Part shown: positions 1-5,750 of the stretch, one piece after another | How positions within the stretch are numbered: position 1 is the first letter of the stretch | How the letters are laid out: every line of letters starts with the position of its first letter | NCBI GenBank assembly: GCA_034408745.1 | Contig: JAWXCM010000048.1 | Location: 1-12,449, forward strand | Length of the DNA: 12,449 nt | Origin: JAWXCM01 sp034408745 | GTDB lineage: Bacteria; Acidobacteriota; Terriglobia; Bryobacterales; Bryobacteraceae | Direction of reading: 5' to 3' | Program-made: the position numbers and the translations under genes | The notes under the pieces: model-generated | What the model was told of the DNA's origin: nothing | What the model saw: the letters and a program-made list of their open reading frames with translations, nothing else | Database searches by the model: none

Positions 1-334
1 TCAGGATCACCGATAAAGCAACTATCGTCTTAGCATCTGTCGCCGTACCGCGCGCCAGCACACGGTCCCCATTGCCAATGTCGCCCATCGCGATGGGCGC
101 CGCGTCCTTCAGACTCGTTTGGCCAGGAGCGATCCTCTGGAACTTTGTCTCGGGCGCAAACACAATGGCGTAGACGTCGCCTGCATCCGTGCGCACGTTC
201 GCGCCGACGCCCTGTTTCTCCGTCACGACCCCGATCACGCGAGCCTGTCCCGCTGCCGCGGGAGCCTGCGCAAATCCCGCCGGCAGCGAGAAAACTGCCA
301 TTAAGACGATTTTGGTTACTAATGAAGACCGCAT
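1..334 (-). CDS. Secreted DUF5666-like protein, 3' end outside window
   Basis: An open frame starts at the ATG at 334 and reads 111 codons to the left edge with no stop, so the C-terminus is missing. Residues 1-24 form a signal peptide: a basic MRSSLVTK start, a hydrophobic core and an FAQA-type cleavage site. The mature part begins with ARVIGVVTEK, continues with a charged strand-rich segment, and ends the visible part with GDIGNGDRVLARG. This strand pattern with a GDRVxxxG turn is what I know from DUF5666-like and OB-like small exported proteins, which are common in Acidobacteriota. The function is unknown; the protein is probably periplasmic or extracellular. No clear Shine-Dalgarno lies before the ATG. 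The gene lies downstream of the kinase gene at 463 on the same strand, but a 128-bp gap suggests its own promoter. The export call is firm; the family call is moderate. Confidence 0.7.
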   Translation of the reverse strand, partial: MRSSLVTKIVLMAVFSLPAGFAQAPAAAGQARVIGVVTEKQGVGANVRTDAGDVYAIVFAPETKFQRIAPGQTSLKDAAPIAMGDIGNGDRVLARGTATDAKTIVALSVIL

Positions 335-377
335 AAATTCGCTAAATTAAGGATACGCCGAACTGTTGAAATGGAGC

Positions 378-413
378 TTTAAGTTTTGTAAAGAATGGAC
401 TTAACGGGATCAA
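378..413 (-). promoter_or_regulatory. Candidate promoter with GTAAA-type half-sites for the DUF5666-like gene
   Basis: On the minus strand TTGATC (413-408) is followed after 17 bases by TACAAA (390-385). Each matches four of six sigma-70 consensus bases and would give a leader of about 44 nt. Overlapping the -10, the plus strand reads TTTAA-GTTTT-GTAAA (378-392). This is two half-sites spaced like a CpxR box but with two mismatches in one half. A direct repeat CGGGATC (405-411 and 415-421) with a 10-bp period lies at the -35. This gap (335-462) holds no gene that I can see. The assignment rests on short motifs only. Confidence 0.25.
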
Positions 414-462
414 CCGGGATCGGACGCCAACATGGAAAGGCGTTTGCCGCGGGACAAAGGTT

Positions 463-1785
463 TCACCTTGGAAGCCGGAGTTCTACAACAAGTCCGGGAT
501 CCGCGTTTTGGGCCCGAATTTCACCCTTGTGAGCCCGGATCGCGCGCTCCGCAATCGACAGTCCCAGTCCGACCCCGCCTCCGTTGCCGCGCCCACGATC
601 TTCTTCCACACGATAAAAGGGTCGAAAAATCTCAGTGAGTTGCTCTTCCGGAACCCCCGGGCCATGGTCGCGAATACGAATCTGTACCGCTTCCGCGGTC
701 GCCATCAGATCCACTTCGATCTGAGTACCGGCCGGAGCGTGATGAATCGCGTTGCGCAGCACATTCTCCACCGCCCTGTGCAGCAATTCCGGATCGCCCT
801 GAAATGAGACGCCGTCCCGAATCGCGAGATTGATCGTGCAGCCCCGCGCCTCAGCCTCAATCCGGCAGTCCTCCACCAGTGCAGTGAGAAACTCCCGCAA
901 ATCGATATGCGCCAGGTTGCGCGAATCGGGGTCGCCCTCGGCACGAGTCACCTGGAGAAGCTCGTTGACCAGTACAGTCAACCGCTCCACTTCTTTATGA
1001 ACACGCGGCAAAGCATTCTTCGGATCGGAGCTCGACCGCGCCAGTTCCAGTGCGAATTTCAGCCTGGCCAGCGGCGAGCGCAGTTCGTGGGAAATATCCT
1101 GCAGCAGGCGGCGCTCAGCGGCAAGCAGCGTCTGAATACGGTCCGCCATCTGGTCAAAGGCTCGCTCCAGGTCGCCAACTTCATCACCCCGGCGGGAATG
1201 AATCCGAGTCTCGAGGTTACCCGTACCGAACTGCACAACGGTCTCACGCAGGGCCCGGATGGGACGCGCCAGCGTCCACGCCAGTGCGTACGAAAGCAAT
1301 ACAATAATCGCGACAATCCAGCCATAAACAGCGATATTCTGCCACGGGTCGGGCGGCTGCGCTTCGCTCTCAATCAGCAGCGTAAAGCGTCCGTCGGCCG
1401 ACACCCGCCGGATCGGCGCGAAGCGCTGGAAACGCCAGCGCAGCCCCATCCAGTCACCGCTGTTGCGACCGCGCGGAATGTTCGCCTCGGCGCGCGCCAG
1501 CGCCTCTTTCCGATCCTCACCGGTAACCAGATTATGCCCAGTGTTGTCCACCAGTTCATGCGTAGCCGGAAAATAAGAGTCCAGCTTTTTCAGAAACGCG
1601 GCAAGTTCGGTTTTCCCGCCACGTTCCCACGCATTGACCGCTTCATCCAGCTGAAACGTCGACAGCCGCCGAAACATTGGCTCACGCCCAGGGAACCGGG
1701 GAGCCGTCCAGTAGCTGGTTACCACGAACCCGACAAAACTAATCACCAGCATGCTGGCGAACCAAAGCAGGATGCGCCTGAACAT
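463..1785 (-). CDS. CpxA-like membrane sensor histidine kinase
   Basis: A 440-residue histidine kinase that should phosphorylate the adjacent response regulator. The order seen is: TM1 at about 4-24; a periplasmic sensor of about 125 residues (25-150) with no domain I recognise; TM2 at about 152-172; HAMP at about 172-224; dimerisation helix with the H-box DISHELRSPLARL, phospho-acceptor His233; then an HATPase with the N-box NVLRNAIHHA (341-350), G1 DHGPGVP (373-379) and G2 GVGLGLS (404-410). All catalytic boxes are intact, and the length is typical of the CpxA/EnvZ class. The ATG at 1785 lies one base past the regulator stop codon, so the two are almost certainly co-transcribed and translationally coupled. 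The partner is CpxR-like, which makes envelope-stress sensing the best guess; the signal itself cannot be read. The gene ends in TGA at 463. Confidence 0.93.
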   Translation of the reverse strand: MFRRILLWFASMLVISFVGFVVTSYWTAPRFPGREPMFRRLSTFQLDEAVNAWERGGKTELAAFLKKLDSYFPATHELVDNTGHNLVTGEDRKEALARAEANIPRGRNSGDWMGLRWRFQRFAPIRRVSADGRFTLLIESEAQPPDPWQNIAVYGWIVAIIVLLSYALAWTLARPIRALRETVVQFGTGNLETRIHSRRGDEVGDLERAFDQMADRIQTLLAAERRLLQDISHELRSPLARLKFALELARSSSDPKNALPRVHKEVERLTVLVNELLQVTRAEGDPDSRNLAHIDLREFLTALVEDCRIEAEARGCTINLAIRDGVSFQGDPELLHRAVENVLRNAIHHAPAGTQIEVDLMATAEAVQIRIRDHGPGVPEEQLTEIFRPFYRVEEDRGRGNGGGVGLGLSIAERAIRAHKGEIRAQNADPGLVVELRLPR

Positions 1786-1786
1786 A

Positions 1787-2494
1787 CTAAGCCTCGTCCT
1801 CTTTCCGATTCTCGGCTACAAACTGATAGCCGACACCCCGGATGGTGCGAATCAATACGGACGGACCTTCCAGCTTCTTTCTCAGGTGGCTGATATGCAC
1901 ATCGATCGACCGTTCAAACGGAGTCGCCTCACGCCGATATAGCCGCTGCATTAAATCGTCGCGCGACACCACGTGTCCCGCCGAACGAATCAGCGTGTCG
2001 AGTATCTCGTACTCGATCCCGGTCAGTTCTACTTCCTTTCCGTGCGCCAGCACGCGGCGGGCAGCGGGCTCGATGCGCACGCCGCTGGCCACAAAGTACT
2101 CCTCGCCGTTGTCCTCGGTGCGCCGGCAGCGGCGCAGGATGGCACGAATCCGGGCCGCCAGTTCCACAGGGTCGAACGGCTTCGGCAGGTAGTCGTCAGC
2201 GCCTCCGTCCAGACCTCGAACCCGGCTCTGCGATTCGGTGCGCGCAGTCAGCATCAACACAGGCATCTCGCTCGACTCGCGAAGCTGCCGCAGAACTTCG
2301 AAGCCGTCGAAGCCAGGCATCATTACGTCGAGCAGCATCAAATCATGCTGTGCCGACAGCGCCGCCTTCAGGCCCGAGGGACCGTCGTACGCCGCGCTTG
2401 TCTGAAATCCCTGTTCGCTCAAAAATGCCGACATCAGAGACACGAGTTCCGCGTCGTCGTCCACGATGAGAACTCGAGCGTCCATGCTGCTCAT
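1787..2494 (-). CDS. CpxR-like OmpR-family response regulator
   Basis: A 235-residue DNA-binding response regulator, cytoplasmic partner of the kinase one base downstream. The receiver spans about 6-120, with acidic residues at 12-14, phospho-acceptor Asp56 (LMLLDVMMP), Thr83 and Lys105 in YLPKPFDP. A winged-helix OmpR/PhoB output domain follows at about 135-227 and ends in the family signature IRTIRGVGYQF. The receiver wording (GADDYLPKPF, ELAARIRAILRR) is closest in my memory to CpxR. I chose the ATG at 2494 (MSSMDARV). The frame stays open to a TTG at 2542, but the upstream residues lie outside the receiver fold; the ATG at 2485 is equally possible. No strong ribosome site separates these. 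A CpxR-box-like repeat lies about 40-55 bp upstream of the start, suggesting autoregulation. Confidence 0.94.
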   Translation of the reverse strand: MSSMDARVLIVDDDAELVSLMSAFLSEQGFQTSAAYDGPSGLKAALSAQHDLMLLDVMMPGFDGFEVLRQLRESSEMPVLMLTARTESQSRVRGLDGGADDYLPKPFDPVELAARIRAILRRCRRTEDNGEEYFVASGVRIEPAARRVLAHGKEVELTGIEYEILDTLIRSAGHVVSRDDLMQRLYRREATPFERSIDVHISHLRKKLEGPSVLIRTIRGVGYQFVAENRKEDEA

Positions 2495-2535
2495 GTATAT
2501 ATTCTGGCGCGAAGGTGTACCTCGATGTTGCACGG

Positions 2536-2550
2536 TTAACAAATCTTTAC
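2536..2550 (-). promoter_or_regulatory. Putative CpxR-like box upstream of the response regulator
   Basis: The minus strand reads GTAAA-GATTT-GTTAA. The known E. coli CpxR consensus is GTAAA-N5-GTAAA, so this is a match with one substitution and the exact spacing. It lies in the 78-bp gap between the divergent regulator (start 2494) and the LOG-like gene (start 2573), where it could act on either. The sequence match is seen directly; binding and autoregulation are inferred by analogy with cpxRA. Confidence 0.45.
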
Positions 2551-2572
2551 GGACAGGTTATCCTGCAATTCA

Positions 2573-3028
2573 ATGCTCACCAGCATGTGTGTTTTCTGCG
2601 GTTCCAGCGTTGGTTCCCGCCCTGAATACGCCGCGGCCGCGGTCACTCTGGGACAGTTGCTTGCCAACAGCGGAATTCGCCTCGTCTACGGTGGCGCCAA
2701 CCGCGGCCTGATGGGCGTGCTCGCCGACGCATGCCTCGAAGCTGGCGGAGCGGTCACCGGCGTCATGCCACGATTTCTGTTCGAGAAAGAAATCGCGCAC
2801 CGCGGTCTTACCGACCTCCGCGTCGTGGAGACAATGCATGAGCGAAAGGCACTGATGGCCGACCTCGCCAGCGCCTTCGTCGCCCTTCCCGGCGGGTTCG
2901 CCTGGCCAGAACATCGTAACCTGATCGTCTCGTCAGTCGACGCGGCTGACTTACTCGACAAATTGAACAGTTTCCAGGTTCCCGCACTTAGTAAGTGGGT
3001 GGATCCCAGGCCGGGGGACCGCCGCTGA
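2573..3028 (+). CDS. LOG-family (TIGR00730) nucleotide hydrolase with internal deletion
   Basis: A 151-residue relative of LOG proteins, which cleave cytokinin riboside monophosphate or similar nucleotides to base plus ribose 5-phosphate. Full members run about 180-200 residues. The N-terminal Rossmann half is normal: CVFCGSS (6-12), LVYGGANRGLMG (37-48), VTGVMP (61-66), and MHERKALM (88-95) with the conserved Arg91-Lys92. At residues 106-109 (PGGF) the family should continue with GTxxE and about 45 more residues. Instead the frame jumps directly to PEHRNLIVSSVDAADLLDKL, which is the family C-terminus, and ends with the expected KWVD tail. The catalytic Glu loop and one helix-strand unit are therefore missing, in frame. 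The product is probably inactive, a decaying gene, or an assembly collapse. The start is the ATG at 2573, with Met5 as an alternative; the Shine-Dalgarno is weak. Confidence 0.82.
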   Translation: MLTSMCVFCGSSVGSRPEYAAAAVTLGQLLANSGIRLVYGGANRGLMGVLADACLEAGGAVTGVMPRFLFEKEIAHRGLTDLRVVETMHERKALMADLASAFVALPGGFAWPEHRNLIVSSVDAADLLDKLNSFQVPALSKWVDPRPGDRR

Positions 3029-3057
3029 CCCGGGGCAACGTGGTACGTTCTTGACTG

Positions 3058-3696
3058 ATGCCCGTGACGTGCGCCCTGTGCGGCACCGCTGTCGTTGTCG
3101 ATGCCAGTGCCCTTCCCCCGCCCGCCGAACCGCCGGATTTCGACACGCGCCCCGGAGAGCCACTGCGTCCCACTCTGCCGCTTTGGGTCCAGCAGTGCCC
3201 CAGTTGCGGTTTCGCCGCCGACGACCTTGGACGTGCCGCCGGGGGCCTCGAAGAAATCGTACGGTCTGCTGAATATCAGGAGCTTCGATCGGACGATTCC
3301 GTGCCCGCCGGAGCCCGACCTTTCCTGTGCTACTCCTACCTGCTGGACCGCCTGCACCAGCCCTCCGATGCAGGGTGGAGCTGCCTTCACGCCGCCTGGG
3401 CGTGTGACGACGCAGCGTCCGACGCAGCCGCTGTTGCCTGCCGCCTGCAGGCCATCGAACTGTGGAAGAAGGGCAAGGTACTCGGCCAGTCGTTCAGCGA
3501 CGACCTCAGCAGCGAGTTCGCACTCGTCACCGATGTCTGCCGCCGCGCCGCGCAGTTCGAGCACGCCACCGTTGCCTGCAGCGAGGGCCTCGAAGTGGAG
3601 GACATCCCCTTCGTCATCGAAAAGATCCTGCGCCGCCAAATGGTGCTGATCCAGTCCCGTGACACCACCGCGCATAACATCCGCGAGTTCCTGTAA
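3058..3696 (+). CDS. DUF2225-like double-CxxC protein
   Basis: A 212-residue cytoplasmic protein with no signal peptide. Two CxxC pairs are visible: Cys5/Cys8 (CALCG) and Cys47/Cys50 (CPSCGFAA). They are separated by a proline-rich linker and look like one zinc ribbon. The pattern of an N-terminal CxxC, a linker and then CPxCG(F/Y)AA before an alpha-helical C-terminal half is what I associate with DUF2225. The rest (about 85-205) is helical and alanine-rich, with SYLLDRLHQ, WACDD and QAIELWKKGK, and could form TPR-like pairs. The function of the family is unknown. The gene starts 30 bp after the LOG-like stop and ends 10 bp before the amidohydrolase start, so a shared transcript is likely. 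No good ribosome site precedes the ATG, but translation from it begins right at the first CxxC motif. Confidence 0.75.
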   Translation: MPVTCALCGTAVVVDASALPPPAEPPDFDTRPGEPLRPTLPLWVQQCPSCGFAADDLGRAAGGLEEIVRSAEYQELRSDDSVPAGARPFLCYSYLLDRLHQPSDAGWSCLHAAWACDDAASDAAAVACRLQAIELWKKGKVLGQSFSDDLSSEFALVTDVCRRAAQFEHATVACSEGLEVEDIPFVIEKILRRQMVLIQSRDTTAHNIREFL

Positions 3697-3706
3697 GGTT
3701 GAGCGA

Positions 3707-4516
3707 ATGAGCGTCGCAGCCATCGACACCCACATCCACATCTACGACCCAGCCCGCCCAGGCGGCGTCCCCTGGCCTCCCAAATCCGAGCCTGTCCTCT
3801 ATCGCCGCCACACCGCGTCCGAGTTCCACGAAGCCGTGCGAGGCTCGAATGTGGCAGGCGCAGTGATCGTCGAGGCCAGCCCATGGCTCGCCGACAACGA
3901 CTGGATTCTGGCCCGTGCAAAAGAAGACTCCGCGTTCGTTTGCGTCGTCGGTCATCTGGAACCTGGCGCCGTCTCATTCGCTCCGGAACTGGAGCGCCTC
4001 GCGCGCAATCCGAAGTTTCGAGGCATCCGAATCGGCGGCGCCAAAGCCGTGCCCGCGAGCGTGCCGGACCTGCGGAAGCTGGCCGCAGTAGGCCTTTCGC
4101 TCGACGTACTTGGCAATGCCGGGCAGCTTAACGGAGTCGCGACCCTGGCCGCGGCGATCCCCACGCTCCGCATCATCGTCAACCATCTGCCGCTCTACCC
4201 AACACCCCCCAACGTGCTGCAGGAACTCGCCGCCCAGCCCAACGTGTGGATCAAGGTATCGGCCGTAGTGCGGCGCGATGCCAGCGGAGCAGTCTCAGAA
4301 GAATTGGAGCCCTACCGCGATGCGCTAGACGAGCTCTGGGGCCTGTTCGGCGAGAAGCGCCTGGTATACGGGAGTAACTGGCCAGTAAGTAACCGCCTGT
4401 CGACTTACTCCGCCCAGATCGGCGTGGTTCGAACTTACTTCAGCGGGAAAGGCCCGAAAGCCGAAGAAGCATTCTTCCGCGGCAATGCGAAGGATGTCTA
4501 TCGCTGGCCAACTTAA
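3707..4516 (+). CDS. COG3618-type TIM-barrel metal-dependent hydrolase (Amidohydro_2)
   Basis: A 269-residue predicted amidohydrolase or lactonase, cytoplasmic, of the Amidohydro_2 fold. The HxH motif (DTHIH, His9 and His11) opens strand 1, FRGIRIGG (104-111) and IIVNHLP with His160 follow, then NVWIKVSAVV (179-188), and finally YGSNWPVSNR (221-230). In most family members the last motif carries an Asp (GSDWP) that serves as catalytic base and metal ligand; here it is Asn224. I recall SNWPV in other members of this branch, so this may be a subgroup trait rather than damage. The frame is open from 3659, but the ATG at 3707 begins right at the barrel and has an AAGG-type site about 10 bp upstream, just after the preceding stop. 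Lactones are the usual substrates of the group; the actual substrate cannot be told. Confidence 0.87.
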   Translation: MSVAAIDTHIHIYDPARPGGVPWPPKSEPVLYRRHTASEFHEAVRGSNVAGAVIVEASPWLADNDWILARAKEDSAFVCVVGHLEPGAVSFAPELERLARNPKFRGIRIGGAKAVPASVPDLRKLAAVGLSLDVLGNAGQLNGVATLAAAIPTLRIIVNHLPLYPTPPNVLQELAAQPNVWIKVSAVVRRDASGAVSEELEPYRDALDELWGLFGEKRLVYGSNWPVSNRLSTYSAQIGVVRTYFSGKGPKAEEAFFRGNAKDVYRWPT

Positions 4517-4533
4517 CTGATGAGGGGGGGGAA

Positions 4534-4610
4534 TGGTGGACCCGAGTAGACTCGAACTACCGACCTCTTCCGTGTCAAGGAAGCGCTCTAACCAACTGAG
4601 CTACGGGTCC
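4534..4610 (-). tRNA. tRNA-Val(GAC), CCA encoded
   Basis: The minus strand folds into a complete cloverleaf: acceptor GGACCCG/CGGGTCC, D stem GCTC/GAGC, anticodon stem CTTCC/GGAAG around loop TTGACAC, a 5-nt variable region, and T stem GGTAG/CTACT (one G-U) around TTCGAGT. Discriminator A at 4537 is followed by encoded CCA (4536-4534). Anticodon GAC reads GUC (Val). The body is 74 nt, 77 with CCA. It stands alone, antisense to its coding neighbours, and a run of eight Gs (plus strand 4524-4531) lies just past its 3' end. No clear -35/-10 pair was found upstream. Confidence 0.97.
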
Positions 4611-4682
4611 GCGAAGACGCAGCCGTTGCCTGTGCAATCCGGCCAAACATGAGTGTAACACAGCCGCTCCAAAATCGGTGCA

Positions 4683-4696
4683 GAAACACATGTTTC
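4683..4696. repeat. Short inverted repeat upstream of the yihY-like gene
   Basis: GAAACA-CA-TGTTTC is a near-perfect 14-bp palindrome centred about 38 bp before the GTG start at 4728. It lies in the 117-bp gap between the tRNA and the membrane protein gene. It is operator-sized; nothing else in the gap (4611-4711) is recognised. Confidence 0.3.
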
Positions 4697-4712
4697 AACC
4701 ACGCATCCATGG

Positions 4713-4720
4713 GGAGGAGG
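4713..4720 (+). promoter_or_regulatory. Strong Shine-Dalgarno fixing a GTG start
   Basis: GGAGGAGG contains two overlapping GGAGG cores and ends 7 bases before the GTG at 4728. It is the best ribosome site in the window and decides the non-ATG start of the YihY-like protein. Confidence 0.85.
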
Positions 4721-4727
4721 TGCAAGC

Positions 4728-5750
4728 GTGCTCTCAATCGCCGACGCCAAATCGCTCCTGATGGAATCGTGGAAAGAGTGGAACAAGGACCAGGCTCCGA
4801 GGCTCGGGGCGGCACTGGCCTTCTACACCATGCTTTCGCTCGCACCGCTGCTGATCCTGCTGATCGCGGTAGCCGGGCTGGTCTTTGGAGACGAAGCCGC
4901 CCGCGGCCAGCTCTTCGGCCAGATTCGCGACCTGGTGGGCGAACAGGGTGCCGCAGCTGTGCAGGAAATGGTCGCCAACGCAAGGAAACCTGCCAGCGGG
5001 ATCATGGCCACCATCTTCGGATTCCTGACACTGGCATGGGGCGCCGCGACGGTCGCCACAGAACTCCGCAACGCCCTCAACCAAATCTGGAATCACGAGC
5101 CGCCCGGAGCCGAGGGCGAGAGCATCAAAGAGACCATCACGAAACAGGGAGTGGCGCTGGGGGTAGTCATGGCGGCGGGCTTCCTGCTGCTTACCTCGCT
5201 GGCCGTCAGTTCCGTGATCGCAGCCGGGGGAAAGTGGTTCGCCAACCTGTTGCCAATGCCGGAGGTCGTGTTGGGGGTACTCAACTTCGTTCTCGGCGCA
5301 ATGGTGATCGCCTGCGTATTCGCCGTGCTCTTCCGCTATCTGCCCGATGCGCGCCCTCCGTGGCGCGACGTCTTCGCCGGTGCTGTGTTCACCTCTGTCC
5401 TGTTCTCAGCCGGAAAATTCGCGATCGGCCTGTACCTCGGCAAAGCGAGTTTCGGCTCGACCTACGGAGCAGCCGGGTCGCTGGTGATCGTGCTGGTGTG
5501 GGTTTACTATTCCTCCCAGATCTTGTTCTTTGGCGCCGAGGTCACTGAAGTATACGCCCGCCGGTTCGGTTCCGCGCAGCACGTCCCGAAAGCGGAGGCA
5601 CCCAAAGCCAGTAACACCCTGCCGAACGACCACGCTGCATCGGGGCACGCCAGGCTGCCCATCGAGCCTCCTGGCGAAGCGGGACTGGCGGGCACATTGA
5701 TCGGCTCCGCGCTGGCCATAACCCGTATCGTGCGCGGAATCCGCCGTTAG
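4728..5750 (+). CDS. YihY/BrkB-family inner membrane protein
   Basis: A 340-residue polytopic membrane protein of the YihY/UPF0761 (formerly 'RNase BN/BrkB') family. Its molecular role is not settled; the old RNase BN assignment is obsolete. About six membrane helices are visible, near 29-53, 90-110, 141-165, 180-202, 215-237 and 246-272. Family hallmarks are an N-terminal RLGAALAFYTMLSLAPLL (25-42), LRNALNQIW (113-121), FRYLPDARPPWRDVFAGA (202-219), and YGAAGSLVIVLVWVYYSSQI (246-265) continuing into FFGAEVTEVYARRFG. A hydrophilic tail of about 60 residues follows, with no recognised domain. The GTG start has a strong ribosome site. The stop TAG at 5748-5750 interlocks with the TAA of the convergent kinase gene, so no separate terminator is possible between them. 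Confidence 0.93.
   Translation: MLSIADAKSLLMESWKEWNKDQAPRLGAALAFYTMLSLAPLLILLIAVAGLVFGDEAARGQLFGQIRDLVGEQGAAAVQEMVANARKPASGIMATIFGFLTLAWGAATVATELRNALNQIWNHEPPGAEGESIKETITKQGVALGVVMAAGFLLLTSLAVSSVIAAGGKWFANLLPMPEVVLGVLNFVLGAMVIACVFAVLFRYLPDARPPWRDVFAGAVFTSVLFSAGKFAIGLYLGKASFGSTYGAAGSLVIVLVWVYYSSQILFFGAEVTEVYARRFGSAQHVPKAEAPKASNTLPNDHAASGHARLPIEPPGEAGLAGTLIGSALAITRIVRGIRR

Noticed and set aside
455..471. Hairpin AAGGT-TTC-ACCTT at the kinase stop codon, considered as a terminator
   Set aside because: The stem is only five pairs, overlaps the stop codon itself and has no U-tract in either direction.
907..1893. Plus-strand open frame of 328 codons
   Set aside because: It is antisense to the histidine kinase with all its catalytic boxes; the translation is rich in Arg, Gln and Pro with no fold signal.
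2495..2542. TTG-initiated 16-residue extension of the response regulator
   Set aside because: The extra residues lie before the receiver fold and would run over the divergent promoter gap; the ATG at 2494 gives the normal family length.
2686..3741. Long minus-strand open frame of 351 codons
   Set aside because: It runs antisense to the LOG-like and DUF2225-like genes, which have recognisable motifs. Its translation is low in complexity and matches no family; long antisense frames are expected at this GC content.
4524..4531. Run of eight Gs next to the tRNA 3' end
   Set aside because: It is neither a terminator nor a repeat unit; a homopolymer of this length is a possible sequencing-error site but shows no function.
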